From contig NZ_CP029192.1 in assembly GCF_008642315.1 (NCBI RefSeq), positions 8,494,001-8,558,000 of the forward strand: 64,000 nucleotides of DNA, given 5' to 3'. The translations under genes were made by a program, and so were the position numbers. This DNA is from Streptomyces venezuelae. Lineage in GTDB: Bacteria; Actinomycetota; Actinomycetes; Streptomycetales; Streptomycetaceae. Below are positions 42,530-51,795 of the stretch, piece after piece (position 1 is the stretch's first letter; every line of letters starts with the position of its first letter). The notes under the pieces were generated by a model. That model searched no databases, had not been told where the DNA came from, and worked only from the letters and a program-made list of their open reading frames with translations.

Positions 42530-43966
42530 ATGGCAACGAAGCCGACCATGGCGGGCGACCGGCACGGCCACCCCATGTCCCGCACCGGCACCGAGGCCGT
42601 GGCCCTCTACGAACAGGCGCTGGAACACCTCCTGTTCTTCCGCGCCGACGTGGCCGACACGTCCCGGCAGCTGCTCGCCGCCGCGCCCCGCTCGGTCATG
42701 GGCCACGTACTCGCCGCCCACCTCGGCCTGCTCGGCACCGAGGAGAAGGAGGCCGCCGACGCCCGCGCCGTGTTCGAACGCTTCAAGGAGCATGTGCACC
42801 GGGGCGAGATGACACCGCGCGAGCGGATGCACGTCGCCGCCGCCACCTCCTGGCTCAGGGGCGACCTCCACCAGGCGGGCCGGGTGCTCGGCGAGATCTC
42901 CGTGGAGTACCCGCGCGACGTGCTGGCGCTGGCCGTCGGCCACCAGATCGACTTCTTCACCGGCAACGCGGGGCGCCTGCGCGACCGCATCGGCGGCGCC
43001 CTGTCCGCCTGGGACGCGTCGGACCCGCAGTACGGCCCCGTCCTCGGCATGTACGCCTTCGGGCTCGAGGAGTCGGGCCACTACGAACAGGCGCGGGAGA
43101 TCGGACTCGCCGCCGTCGAGCGCAGGCCGCACGACGTCTGGGGCATCCACGCCGTGGTGCACACCTACGAGATGCAGGGCCGGTTCGCCGACGGCATCCG
43201 CTACCTCGACGCCCGCACCGCGGACTGGGCGACCGGCAACTACCTCAATGTGCACAACTGGTGGCACTACTGCCTCTACGCCCTCGAGGCCGGCGACACC
43301 ACGCGCGTCCTGGAGATCTACGACGCGGCCCTGCACCACGCGGAGTCGACGGGAGCGGCGATGGAACTCCTGGACGCGGCCGCCCTGTTGTGGCGGCTGC
43401 GGCTGGCCGGGCAGGACACGGGGGACCGATGGGGGCCGCTCGCCGACGCCTGGGCCGCCCGTCACGACGGCGCGTACTACGCCTTCAACGACGTGCACGC
43501 GGTGATGGCGTACGTCGGCGCGGGCCGTAGCGCGGACGCCGAACGGCTGGTGCGCGCGCGTGAGCGGTACGTCGCGTGCGGCGGCTCCGGCGTGTCCAAC
43601 CACGCCATGACCGCGGACATCGGGCTGCCCGTGTGCCGCGCGTTGATCGCGTACGGGGAAGCCCACTACGACCGGGCCGTGGACCTCCTGCTCCCCGTAC
43701 GGCACCGCCTGGGCGAATACGGAGGGAGTCATGCCCAGCGCGACGCCGTGCACAAGACGCTGCTGGAGGCAGCGCTGCGCGCCGGCCGCCACGAGCTGTC
43801 CCGCACCCTGCTGAGCGAGCGCATCAGCCTGCGCCCGGTCTGCCCGTACAACTGGCTGGCCCAGGCCCGCCTCGCCGACGCGCTGGGCGAGGACGCGCGG
43901 GCCGCGGTGGCCCGCGCCAGGGCGGACGAGCAGGCGGCGGACGGCGCGGCGGTCCTCGAACGCTGA
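42530..43966 (+). CDS. tetratricopeptide repeat protein, TTC38 family
   Basis: 478 residues, cytoplasmic. A series of about eight helical TPR-like repeats (for example HVLAAHLGLLGTEEKEAADARAVF, GMYAFGLEESGHYEQAREIGLAAVERRP, HAVVHTYEMQGRFADGIRYLD). The conserved NYLNVHNWWHYCLYALEAGD is typical of the TTC38 group. No enzymatic motif is seen, and the group has no established bacterial function. It is divergent from the M6 protease. AAGGAG precedes the ATG. Confidence 0.82.
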   Translation: MATKPTMAGDRHGHPMSRTGTEAVALYEQALEHLLFFRADVADTSRQLLAAAPRSVMGHVLAAHLGLLGTEEKEAADARAVFERFKEHVHRGEMTPRERMHVAAATSWLRGDLHQAGRVLGEISVEYPRDVLALAVGHQIDFFTGNAGRLRDRIGGALSAWDASDPQYGPVLGMYAFGLEESGHYEQAREIGLAAVERRPHDVWGIHAVVHTYEMQGRFADGIRYLDARTADWATGNYLNVHNWWHYCLYALEAGDTTRVLEIYDAALHHAESTGAAMELLDAAALLWRLRLAGQDTGDRWGPLADAWAARHDGAYYAFNDVHAVMAYVGAGRSADAERLVRARERYVACGGSGVSNHAMTADIGLPVCRALIAYGEAHYDRAVDLLLPVRHRLGEYGGSHAQRDAVHKTLLEAALRAGRHELSRTLLSERISLRPVCPYNWLAQARLADALGEDARAAVARARADEQAADGAAVLER

Positions 43967-44362
43967 CGCGCGGACGGCTCGGGCGAGCCACAGCGGCGAA
44001 TTCCGGCCACCGGCCGTATCTGTCGCCTCGCCGCGCAGATGTGTGTGTAGTGCAGGTATGCGGGCCGAGCTGCGGCGCGGCACAAGGGGAGTCGCATATT
44101 CCGCGCCAATGGTGAAGAAACCGTTGACACGTGACTGCACCCTGTGGCCTAGAAAGCGAGATCCGCTCTCCTCCCAGGGGATGACACTCCGCGCGACGCA
44201 GTACAGCGAGCGTGGGTCGATAGTCCGGCTCGCAGGCGGACTTGCTCACCTCAAAGGGCGGTGAAGATTGAGGGGAAATCCTGCTGGACCCCCTGACGTG
44301 TGGCGATCGCCTCGGCAGTGGGTCATCCATGCCTGCCGAACCCGACGGGAGTCCCCTTCGCC
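43967..44362. other. intergenic region upstream of the second MMPL gene
   Basis: 396 bases without a convincing gene. TTGACA (44124-44129) followed by TAGAAA (44150-44155) is a possible promoter, but the 20-base spacer is longer than normal. The leader of about 200 bases to the MMPL start has no recognised riboswitch. Confidence 0.4.
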
Positions 44363-46582
44363 GTGGCTACGTTCCTGTACAAACTAGGCCGCCTTGCCTT
44401 CCGGCGGCGCCGCTACGTGGCGCTGCTGTGGGTCGTGGCCCTGGCGGGGGCCATCTTCGCCTCCTCGGCGGCTCCCGCCCCGCCCGAGGACTCCTTCTCC
44501 ATGCCGGGAACGGAGTCGCAGAAGGCCTTCGACCGCCTTGAGGAGCACTTCCCCGACGCCAGCGCCGACGGAGCAAGCGCCCGCGTCGTGATCCGCGCCC
44601 CCAAGGGCGAGAAGCTCACCGAGGGGCAGCAGAAGAGCGAGGTCGACCGGCTCGTCGACACCATAGGCAAGGGCCCGCAGGTGTCGAGCGTCGACGACCC
44701 CTTCAAGGCCAACGCCGTCAGCAAGGACGGCACCACCGCCTACGCCTCGGTCACCTACAAGGTCACCGCCTCCGAGCTCACCGACAAGGCCAGGGACGCC
44801 CTGACCGCGGCGACCGACAAGACCCGCGACGCGGGCTTCACGGTCGAGACCGGCGGTGACGCCGTCATGGCCGAGCAGGAGATGGGCGGCAGCGCCGAAC
44901 TCATCGGCATCGCCATCTCCGCGGTCGTCCTGATCCTCACCTTCGGTTCGCTGGTCGCCGCGGGCATGCCGCTCCTGACCGCGATCATCGGCGTCGGCAT
45001 CGGCATCTCCGGCATCGCGGCGCTCGGCAGCACCCTCGACCTCTCCGCCACGACGTCCACGCTCGCGATGATGATCGGCCTCGCCGTCGGCATCGACTAC
45101 GCCCTCTTCATCGTCTCCCGCTACCGAGCGGAGATAGCCGAGGGCCGCGAACCGGAGGAAGCCGCGGGCCGGGCCACCGGAACCGCCGGATCCGCCGTCG
45201 TGTTCGCCGGCCTCACCGTGGTCGTCGCCCTCTCGGGCCTCGCGATCGTCAACATCCCGATCCTCACCAAGATGGGTCTGGCCGCAGCGGGCACCGTCGT
45301 GATCGCCGTCCTCATCGCGCTCACCATGATCCCCGCGCTGCTCGGCTTCGCGGGCCGCAAGGTGCTGCGCCGCAAGGACCGCAAGAAGTCCGCGAGCGAA
45401 CTGTCCGACCCGAACGCCAAGCCGAAGCTCGGCACCCGCTGGGCGCGCTTCGTCCTGCGCCACCCGCTCTCCGTGCTCCTGGTCGCCGTCCTCGGCCTCG
45501 GTGCCGTGGCCGTGCCCGCCGCGAGCCTGGAGCTCGGCCTGCCCGACGAGGGCTCGTCCGCGCCGGACACCACGCAGCGCAAGGCGTACGACATGCTGTC
45601 CCAGTCCTTCGGCGCCGGCTTCAACGGCCCGCTGATGGTCACGGTCAGCAAGGACTCCGGCGTCGCCGACGCGGCCAAGACCGTCGGCGACTCGATCGCC
45701 AAGATCGACGGTGTCGCCGCCGTGACCCCCGCCCAGGCCAACAAGGCGGGCGACACCGCGATCCTGAACGTGATCCCGAAGACGGGCCCGAGCGACCACG
45801 ACACCGAGGAACTGGTCAAGTCGATCCGGTCGACCGCCGACGGCATCGGCGACGACACAGGCTCCGAGATCCTGGTCACCGGCCAGACCGCGATGACCAT
45901 CGACTTCTCGCAGACGCTCGACGACGCACTCCTGCCCTACCTCGGCCTGGTCGTCGGACTCGCCTTCCTGCTCCTGATGCTGGTGTTCCGCTCCGTCCTG
46001 GTCCCGCTCAAGGCGGCCCTCGGCTTCCTGCTCTCGGTGGCCGCCGCGCTCGGCGCCGTGGTCGCGGTCTTCCAGTGGGGCTGGCTCGCCGACATCGTGG
46101 GCGTCGACCAGCCGGGCCCGATCATGAGCATGATGCCGATCTTCATGATCGGTGTGGTCTTCGGTCTGGCGATGGACTACGAGGTCTTCCTCGTGACCCG
46201 GATGCGCGAGGCGTACGTCCACGGGGCGCGCCCCGGCGAGTCGGTCGTGACCGGCTTCACCCACGGCGGACGGGTCGTGGCCGCGGCCGCGATCATCATG
46301 ATCAGCGTCTTCTCCGGCTTCATCATGGAGAACGACGACATGATCAAGATGATGGGCTTCGGCCTGGCCATCGCCGTCCTCTTCGACGCCTTCGTCGTCC
46401 GCATGGCGATCGTGCCCGCCGTCCTCGCGCTGCTCGGCAAGTCCGCCTGGTGGCTGCCGCGCTGGCTGGACAAGGCGCTGCCGAACGTGGACGTGGAGGG
46501 CGAGAAGCTCCACAGGAACCTCGGCGACACCCCGGCGCCCGACGCCGAGACCGACCGGGAACTGGCCCCCGCGGGCCGCTGA
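44363..46582 (+). CDS. MMPL family RND transporter
   Basis: 739 residues from the GTG at 44363, which gives the usual start ATFLYKLGRLAFRRRRYVALLW (an earlier in-frame start at 44300 has no support). Two blocks of membrane helices flank large outer loops. The proton-relay motifs are present in both halves: AVGIDYALFIVSRYRAEIAEG and FGLAMDYEVFLVTRMREAY. Family members export lipids or natural products. No operon partner is evident. It is convergent with the DUF3048 gene across an 18-bp perfect hairpin. Confidence 0.88.
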   Translation: MATFLYKLGRLAFRRRRYVALLWVVALAGAIFASSAAPAPPEDSFSMPGTESQKAFDRLEEHFPDASADGASARVVIRAPKGEKLTEGQQKSEVDRLVDTIGKGPQVSSVDDPFKANAVSKDGTTAYASVTYKVTASELTDKARDALTAATDKTRDAGFTVETGGDAVMAEQEMGGSAELIGIAISAVVLILTFGSLVAAGMPLLTAIIGVGIGISGIAALGSTLDLSATTSTLAMMIGLAVGIDYALFIVSRYRAEIAEGREPEEAAGRATGTAGSAVVFAGLTVVVALSGLAIVNIPILTKMGLAAAGTVVIAVLIALTMIPALLGFAGRKVLRRKDRKKSASELSDPNAKPKLGTRWARFVLRHPLSVLLVAVLGLGAVAVPAASLELGLPDEGSSAPDTTQRKAYDMLSQSFGAGFNGPLMVTVSKDSGVADAAKTVGDSIAKIDGVAAVTPAQANKAGDTAILNVIPKTGPSDHDTEELVKSIRSTADGIGDDTGSEILVTGQTAMTIDFSQTLDDALLPYLGLVVGLAFLLLMLVFRSVLVPLKAALGFLLSVAAALGAVVAVFQWGWLADIVGVDQPGPIMSMMPIFMIGVVFGLAMDYEVFLVTRMREAYVHGARPGESVVTGFTHGGRVVAAAAIIMISVFSGFIMENDDMIKMMGFGLAIAVLFDAFVVRMAIVPAVLALLGKSAWWLPRWLDKALPNVDVEGEKLHRNLGDTPAPDAETDRELAPAGR

Positions 46583-46600
46583 CCCACCGCGGTCCTCGCT

Positions 46601-46654
46601 GAGCGGGCCGGTCGGGACACCCCACAAGTGGGGGGAGTCCCGACCGGCCCGCTC
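46601..46654. terminator. bidirectional terminator, perfect 18-bp stem
   Basis: GAGCGGGCCGGTCGGGAC (46601-46618) and its exact reverse complement (46637-46654) flank an inner CCCCAC/GTGGGG pairing. It lies between the convergent MMPL and DUF3048 stops. Confidence 0.85.
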
Positions 46655-46681
46655 GGTCGTTCCCGGGGCGCGGCCCGGCAG

Positions 46682-47677
46682 TCAGCGGCGGTCCGCGTAG
46701 ACCATCCAGACCTGGCCGGGGGCGAAGGGCATCGGCTCACCGTTCGGCCGGGTGAACGTGGTGCCCCCCGTCGCCGTGGAACGCTCCCAGCGCGTCGCGT
46801 ACCGCTTGCCGTTGCGCAGCACCGTCGCCTTTCCGCGGCCGACCGTCTCGATGTACGGCGTCACCGCCCCGTTGACGTCCTTGAAGCGCGACGGACGCAT
46901 GTTCACGTACTGGATCACGATGGTGCGGGCACCGAGCTGCCGCCCCGACGAACTGCGGGCCGGGGCGCCGTCGAAGGACGCGAGCCAGCGGCCCTGCCGC
47001 GGCGACCAGCGGAAGGTGTGGCTCGCGGACGCGTACCTGACGGTCCGCGCGGCGGTGCGGGCGCCGCCCGCCGGAGCCGGGCCGAACCGGAAGCCGATGT
47101 CGGCCGGACGGGTGGCCCGCGGCGCCGAGCGCAGCAGGGCCTTCGGGCGGACGAAGAGGTTGTGCGGCGCGGGGCGCCCGCTGTGGCGGAAGTACGCGCC
47201 CGGCACGCGGCCGTGCGAGCGCGCGTACAGCGGCGAGTTCCGCAGCACCTTCTGCAGGGCGCTGCGCACCCCGGAGTAGGCGAGAGCGGGCCGCCCGAAC
47301 TGGCGCAGCAGCTCGATGTCCGACTCGCGCGCACTGCGCACCGGCCCGACGGCCTTCGGCAGTTTGCTGGAGTACACGCCCATCAGACGGCTCATGCCGC
47401 CCTCGACCTTCTCCACGTAGACGATGTCCGCGCGGTCGAGACCGGTGTGCGGCCGGGCGCGGCGCGCGTTGTCGAACTTCACGGCGAGGACCGGGTTCTG
47501 CCGTGCCGACTGTCCGGTGAAGGGCGAGGTGGTCCGGGGCGCCGGGGCGTCCTCGGGGGAGGGGGCGCTCGCGTACGAGGGGGCTCCCACGGTGAGCGAG
47601 GCGGTGGCGACCAGCGCGAGCACTTTCGCGCCGATGCGGGTGCGGCGGGTGGCCCGGGCTCTCGATGCTGCCTTCAA
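46682..47677 (-). CDS. DUF3048 domain secreted protein
   Basis: 331 residues from a TTG at 47677, supported by GGAG five bases upstream. A signal peptide (RRTRIGAKVLALVATASLTVG, cleavage near SYASA) is followed by a DUF3048 domain: PVLAVKFDNARRARPHTGLDRADIVYVEKVEGGMSRLMGVY, GPVRSARESDIELLRQFG, and the C-terminal GTTFTRPNGEPMPFAPGQVWMVY. This YerB-like family is of unknown, probably cell-envelope, function. It is convergent with the MMPL gene. Confidence 0.87.
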   Translation of the reverse strand: MKAASRARATRRTRIGAKVLALVATASLTVGAPSYASAPSPEDAPAPRTTSPFTGQSARQNPVLAVKFDNARRARPHTGLDRADIVYVEKVEGGMSRLMGVYSSKLPKAVGPVRSARESDIELLRQFGRPALAYSGVRSALQKVLRNSPLYARSHGRVPGAYFRHSGRPAPHNLFVRPKALLRSAPRATRPADIGFRFGPAPAGGARTAARTVRYASASHTFRWSPRQGRWLASFDGAPARSSSGRQLGARTIVIQYVNMRPSRFKDVNGAVTPYIETVGRGKATVLRNGKRYATRWERSTATGGTTFTRPNGEPMPFAPGQVWMVYADRR

Positions 47678-47850
47678 GGCGTCTCCATTCGTGGCGGGGC
47701 GGCAGCCGCAGATGTACCTCGGCCGCCGGTAGGGCCAATCACGCCTGGGCCATCCACCGACGCCCGGTCACTCTTTTCGGGGGACGGCCCGCGTGGCGCC
47801 GCCCCGAACGGCGCTGCGGACGTGCCGGGCCGTGCGCGTCGGAGAGAATC

Positions 47851-48636
47851 ATGGGCATGGCAGCGCTGAACGAGATCCTCCCCGTCGAAGCCGTGTCCCT
47901 CGACGTCCCCGCGGCCGACTGGCGCGAGGCCGTCCGGCGCGCCGGTGACCTGATGGTCGCGACGGGCGCCGCCACGGACACGTACACCGCGGAGATGATC
48001 GAGAACGTCCAGGAGAACGGGCCGTACATCGTCATCGCGCCCGGCCTTGCGTTCGCACACGCCAGACCCTCGCCCGCCGTGCTGCGCACCGGCATGTCCT
48101 GGGTGCGGCTCGCGGCCCCCGTCGAGTTCGGCCACGAGACGAACGACCCCGTCGAGCTCGTCGTCGGCCTCGCCGCGCGCGACGCCTCCGAACACACGGC
48201 GGCGATGGGCGCGCTCGCCCGGCTGCTCGCCGACCCCGACACGGCGAGAGCCCTGCGCGAGGCACCCACCCCGCAGGCCGTGCACGCCATCCTCGGCGGG
48301 GGCGGGAGAGCGGAGCAGGCGCCGCGGAAGGGGGCCGCGCGCGGCGGGGACCTGCACAAGATCCTGACCGTGTGCGGCAACGGCGTCGGCACGAGCCTGT
48401 TCCTCAAGCAGACCGTCGAGGGCGTCCTGGACCGCTGGGGATGGGACCGGTACGTCACCGTCGAGGCGACCGACACCATCTCGGCCAAGGGCAAGGCGAA
48501 CGAGGCCGTCGCCATCCTCACCTCGCGGGAGATCGCAAGGACCCTCGGTGACGTGGGCGTTCCGGTGAAGGTCGTCGAGGACTTCACCAGCGCCACGGAG
48601 GCCGACCGCGTCCTGAGGGACACCTACGACGTCTGA
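47851..48636 (+). CDS. ascorbate-type PTS EIIA-EIIB fusion protein
   Basis: 261 residues from the ATG at 47851 (GGAGAGAATC upstream). The EIIA domain (1 to about 150) carries the phosphorylated His70 in APGLAFAHARPS. After an Ala/Gly/Arg linker, the EIIB domain starts at HKILTVCGNGVGTSLFLK, with Cys175 as phosphoryl acceptor. It passes phosphate from HPr to the sugar during uptake by the EIIC encoded 56 bases downstream. The substrate is inferred as L-ascorbate or a similar acid sugar from the EIIC family. IIA and IIB are separate proteins in enterobacteria. Confidence 0.88.
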   Translation: MGMAALNEILPVEAVSLDVPAADWREAVRRAGDLMVATGAATDTYTAEMIENVQENGPYIVIAPGLAFAHARPSPAVLRTGMSWVRLAAPVEFGHETNDPVELVVGLAARDASEHTAAMGALARLLADPDTARALREAPTPQAVHAILGGGGRAEQAPRKGAARGGDLHKILTVCGNGVGTSLFLKQTVEGVLDRWGWDRYVTVEATDTISAKGKANEAVAILTSREIARTLGDVGVPVKVVEDFTSATEADRVLRDTYDV

Positions 48637-48692
48637 CCGGACGCCGCGGACGCCGTGGCACCGGCGGACCGGGCAAGGAGAGAGAACCCACC

Positions 48693-50267
48693 ATGGACTG
48701 GCTCGTGTCGATCGCCGAGTTTCTCGTCAACGAGATCCTCAGCCAACCCGCCTATCTCATCGGCCTCATCACGGCCGCGGGCCTCATCGCGCTGAAGAAG
48801 TCGGCAGGGCAGATCGTCGGCGGAGCCATCAAGGCGACGCTCGGCTTCCTGCTCATCGGAGCCGGCGCCACCCTCGTCGTCGGCGCCCTCGCCCCGCTCG
48901 GCGAGATGATCCAGGGAGCCACCGGGGCGCACGGCGTGATCCCCACCAACGAGGCGATCGTCGGCATCGCCCAGGAGCAGTACGGCGCCCGCGTCGCCTG
49001 GCTGATGATCCTCGGCTTCGCCATCAGTCTGCTCCTCGCCCGCTTCACCCCGTTGCGCTACGTCTTCTTGACGGGCCATCACATGCTGTTCATGGCCACC
49101 CTGCTGACCATGGTCCTGGCCATCGCGGGCCAGTCCTCGTGGGTCGTGGTCGTCGTCGGAGGCGTCCTGCTCGGCATCCTGCTGGTCTCCCTGCCCGCCT
49201 TCGCGCACCCCTGGACCAAGCGCGTCACCGGCAACGACAGTGTGGCGATCGGACACTTCGGGACGGCCGGGTACATCGCCGCGGGCGCGACGGGGCAGCT
49301 GGTGGGCCGCCGCAGCCGCAGCACCGAGGAGATGGACCTCCCCGAAGGCCTGCGCTTCCTGCGCGACTCGATGGTCGCGACCGCCCTGTCCATGGTGCTG
49401 ATCTACCTGATCATGTCGCTGGTCTTCCTGGCCAAGGTGGGCAAGGAGGAGGCGTTCAAAGCCTTCGGGGAGAGCGGGGCGGCGGGTGCGAGCGGCGTCG
49501 GCGACTACGTCATGCAGTCCGTCATGCAGGGCCTCCAGTTCGGCATCGCCGTAGCCGTGATCCTCTTCGGCGTCCGGACGATCCTCGGCGAACTCGTCCC
49601 GGCCTTCCAGGGCATCGCCCAGAAACTGGTGCCCGGCGCGGTGCCGTCGCTCGACGCGCCCATCGTCTTCCCCTACGCGCAGAACGCCGTCCTCGTCGGC
49701 TTCATCTCCAGCTTCGTCGGCGGCCTCGTCAGCCTCGGCCTGCTCGCCTGGATCTTCCATCCCGCCTTCGGGCTCGCGCTCGTCCTGCCCGGCCTGGTCC
49801 CGCACTTCTTCACCGGCGGCGCCGCCGGCGTCTACGGCAACGCGACCGGCGGCCGCCGGGGTGCGGCCGTCGGCGCCTTCGTCAACGGCGTCCTCATCAC
49901 GTTCCTGCCCGCACTCCTCCTGAAGGTCCTCGGCGCATTCGGGGACGAGAACACGACCTTCGGCGACGCCGACTTCGGGTGGTTCGGCACGCTCGTCGGC
50001 TACGCGGCGAAAACGGGGGAGACCGGCGGCATCGTCCTGATGCTGCTGACCGGTGCGGCCGTGCTCGTCGGCGCCATCGTCGTCCAGAAGCGGGTCGTGG
50101 AGACCGGCTGGGACCCCGGCGCCCGCCGCGACGCCCTGCTGCCGCCGGACCAACCCCGCGCCACGGAGAACGCCCCGGCGGCCGACGGCGCACCGATCTC
50201 CTACGCGAAGATCGCACCCCCGCGCGGAGCACCGAAGCCGCCCCCGCCGCCGGACACCGGAGCCTGA
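48693..50267 (+). CDS. PTS ascorbate-type transporter EIIC (UlaA-like)
   Basis: 524 residues. About ten to twelve membrane helices are seen, beginning MDWLVSIAEFLVNEILSQPAYLIGLITAAGLIALKK, the UlaA start. LTGHHMLFMATLL, GHFGTAGYIAAGATGQLVG and APIVFPYAQNAVLVGFISSF are conserved UlaA blocks. The C-terminal 50 residues are a Pro/Ala-rich cytoplasmic tail absent from short homologues. It works with the IIA-IIB fusion. No ascorbate-catabolic gene (lactonase, decarboxylase, epimerase) lies in the window. Confidence 0.9.
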   Translation: MDWLVSIAEFLVNEILSQPAYLIGLITAAGLIALKKSAGQIVGGAIKATLGFLLIGAGATLVVGALAPLGEMIQGATGAHGVIPTNEAIVGIAQEQYGARVAWLMILGFAISLLLARFTPLRYVFLTGHHMLFMATLLTMVLAIAGQSSWVVVVVGGVLLGILLVSLPAFAHPWTKRVTGNDSVAIGHFGTAGYIAAGATGQLVGRRSRSTEEMDLPEGLRFLRDSMVATALSMVLIYLIMSLVFLAKVGKEEAFKAFGESGAAGASGVGDYVMQSVMQGLQFGIAVAVILFGVRTILGELVPAFQGIAQKLVPGAVPSLDAPIVFPYAQNAVLVGFISSFVGGLVSLGLLAWIFHPAFGLALVLPGLVPHFFTGGAAGVYGNATGGRRGAAVGAFVNGVLITFLPALLLKVLGAFGDENTTFGDADFGWFGTLVGYAAKTGETGGIVLMLLTGAAVLVGAIVVQKRVVETGWDPGARRDALLPPDQPRATENAPAADGAPISYAKIAPPRGAPKPPPPPDTGA

Positions 50268-50412
50268 ACGTCCGCAGGCCCGCGCCCGGGCCCCGTCCGA
50301 CCCGTCACAGCTGCTGAACAGGGGCGTACGCGACGGTGTGCGCGCTCGTGCTTGCCACCGACGCGACCGGCGCGCAAGTTGTCAGCACGTCTGATGCGCA
50401 CTAATGTCGCCA

Positions 50413-50573
50413 CGCCTTGGTGAACGGGAAATCCGGTGTGATGCCGGTGCGGCCCTCGCCACTGTGATCGGGAAGTCCGGCTCCAGCCCTCGCGGCAGCC
50501 ACTGGGTACGCACGTACCCGGGAAGGCGGAGTCCGGTCGGTACGACCCGTCAGCCAGGAGACCGGCCAAGGCG
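50413..50573 (+). promoter_or_regulatory. adenosylcobalamin riboswitch
   Basis: The outer P1 stem is exact: CGCCTTGG (50413-50420) pairs with CCAAGGCG (50566-50573). Inside lie the conserved cobalamin elements ATCCGGTGTGATGCCGGTGC, GGCCCTCGCCACTGTGA, AGCCACTGG, GGGAAGGC and the B12 box AGCCAGGAGACCGGCC (50552-50567). It ends 41 bases before cbiM, so cobalamin is expected to shut off the cobalt transporter genes. Confidence 0.93.
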
Positions 50574-50614
50574 CGTTGTCCATCCACGAGGTGCTGGAGA
50601 GGGTCTGCCGAGCC

Positions 50615-51388
50615 ATGCACATAGCCGAGGGTTTCCTCCCACCGGCGCACGCGATCGCCTGGGGCGTAGCGTCCGCGCCGTTCGTCGTCCACGGAGTCCG
50701 CTCCCTGACCCGTGAAGTCAAGGAACACCCGGAGAGCACGCTGCTCCTCGGCGCCTCCGGGGCCTTCACTTTTGTCCTTTCCGCCCTGAAGATCCCTTCC
50801 GTGACGGGCAGTTGCTCACACCCGACGGGGACCGGGCTCGGGGCGATCCTGTTCCGGCCGCCGATCATGACGGTGCTCGGAACGATCACCCTGCTCTTCC
50901 AGGCGCTGCTGCTCGCCCACGGCGGGCTCACCACCCTGGGCGCCAACGTCTTCTCCATGGCGATCGTCGGGCCCTGGGCGGGATACGCCGTCTACCGGCT
51001 CCTCAAGCGGTACGACGTGCCGCTCATGGTCGCCGTGTTCTTCGGCGCGTTCGTCGCCGACCTGTCCACGTACTGCGTCACCAGCGTCCAGCTGGCCCTG
51101 GCGTTCCCCGACCCCAGCAGCGGCTTCCTGGGCGCCCTGGGCAAGTTCGGCGGCATCTTCGCCGTCACGCAGATCCCGCTCGCGGTCAGCGAAGGCCTGC
51201 TCACCGTCCTCGTGATGCGGCTGCTCGTGCAGTCGAGCAAGGGCGAACTCACCCGCCTCGGCGTGCTGTTGCAGCGCAAGCAGCCGACCGTGACGTCCGA
51301 GCCCACGGAGTCGGCCGAGCCCACGGAGTCGGCCGAGCCCAAGGGGTCGACCAAGCCGACCGAGACGCAGACGGGGGCCAGTGCCTGA
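50615..51388 (+). CDS. cbiM: cobalt ECF transporter substrate-specific component
   Basis: 257 residues from the ATG at 50615, which gives the canonical metal-binding N-terminus [10 protein letters not shown] (His2 coordinates Co2+ with the N-terminal amine). [25 protein letters not shown] and [20 protein letters not shown] are conserved CbiM blocks, and about seven membrane helices are present. A polar C-terminal tail contains three SEPTE-type repeats. It is the first gene of a four-gene operon under a cobalamin riboswitch and forms the Co2+ channel with CbiN. Confidence 0.93.
   Translation: MHIAEGFLPPAHAIAWGVASAPFVVHGVRSLTREVKEHPESTLLLGASGAFTFVLSALKIPSVTGSCSHPTGTGLGAILFRPPIMTVLGTITLLFQALLLAHGGLTTLGANVFSMAIVGPWAGYAVYRLLKRYDVPLMVAVFFGAFVADLSTYCVTSVQLALAFPDPSSGFLGALGKFGGIFAVTQIPLAVSEGLLTVLVMRLLVQSSKGELTRLGVLLQRKQPTVTSEPTESAEPTESAEPKGSTKPTETQTGASA
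51299..51352. repeat. 18-bp tandem repeat in the cbiM tail
   Basis: Two identical units (51299-51316, 51317-51334) and a third diverged copy (51335-51352) encode repeats of EPTESA. The unit keeps the frame. Confidence 0.85.
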
Positions 51389-51789
51389 TGAGCCGTAATG
51401 CCAAGATCAACACTGTGCTGCTCCTCATCGTGGCCGCACTCGCCGTGCTGCCCCTCGCGCTCGGACTCGGCGACGACGAGGAGGAGCCGTTCGCCGGCGC
51501 CGACGCCCAGGCGGAGACGGCGATCACCGAGATCAAGCCGGACTACGAGCCGTGGTTCTCGCCGCTGTACGAACCCCCGTCCGGCGAGGTCGAGTCGGCG
51601 CTCTTCGCCCTCCAGGCGGCCCTCGGAGCGGGCGTCCTCGCCTACTACTTCGGGCTCCGCAAGGGCCGCAAGCAGGGCGCGGAACAGGCACGCGCCGAGC
51701 AGGCACACGCCGAGACGCGGGCCGAGTCCTCCGGGGAGCGGGAGCCGGTCGTCGCGGACGGCGGCCAGGCCGAGACCGAGCAGGTCTGA
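51388..51789 (+). CDS. cbiN: cobalt transporter component CbiN
   Basis: 133 residues. The ATG overlaps the cbiM stop (TGATG), so translation is coupled. Layout: first membrane helix INTVLLLIVAALAVLPLALGLG, an extracytoplasmic loop with EEEPFAGADAQAETAITEIKPDYEPWFSPLYEPPSGEVES, and a second helix LFALQAALGAGVLAYYFGLRKG. A charged C-terminal extension of about 40 residues makes it longer than typical CbiN (about 95-100). It associates with CbiM for Co2+ uptake. Confidence 0.9.
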   Translation: MSRNAKINTVLLLIVAALAVLPLALGLGDDEEEPFAGADAQAETAITEIKPDYEPWFSPLYEPPSGEVESALFALQAALGAGVLAYYFGLRKGRKQGAEQARAEQAHAETRAESSGEREPVVADGGQAETEQV

Positions 51790-51795
51790 CCCGGC

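Noticed and set aside
40219..43530. An 1103-codon open frame on the plus strand across the M6 protease and TPR genes
   Set aside because: Compositionally biased (Gly/Ala/Val/Arg/Asp) with no domain. It crosses two genes with clear motifs in other frames.
44124..44155. TTGACA...TAGAAA as promoter of the second MMPL gene
   Set aside because: The 20-base spacer is outside the normal range and the leader would be about 200 bases. It is mentioned under the intergenic entry but not called.
44384..46627. A 747-codon minus-strand frame opposite the second MMPL gene
   Set aside because: Antisense shadow: His/Asp/Glu/Gly-rich with no recognisable motif, whereas the plus strand has both MMPL signatures.
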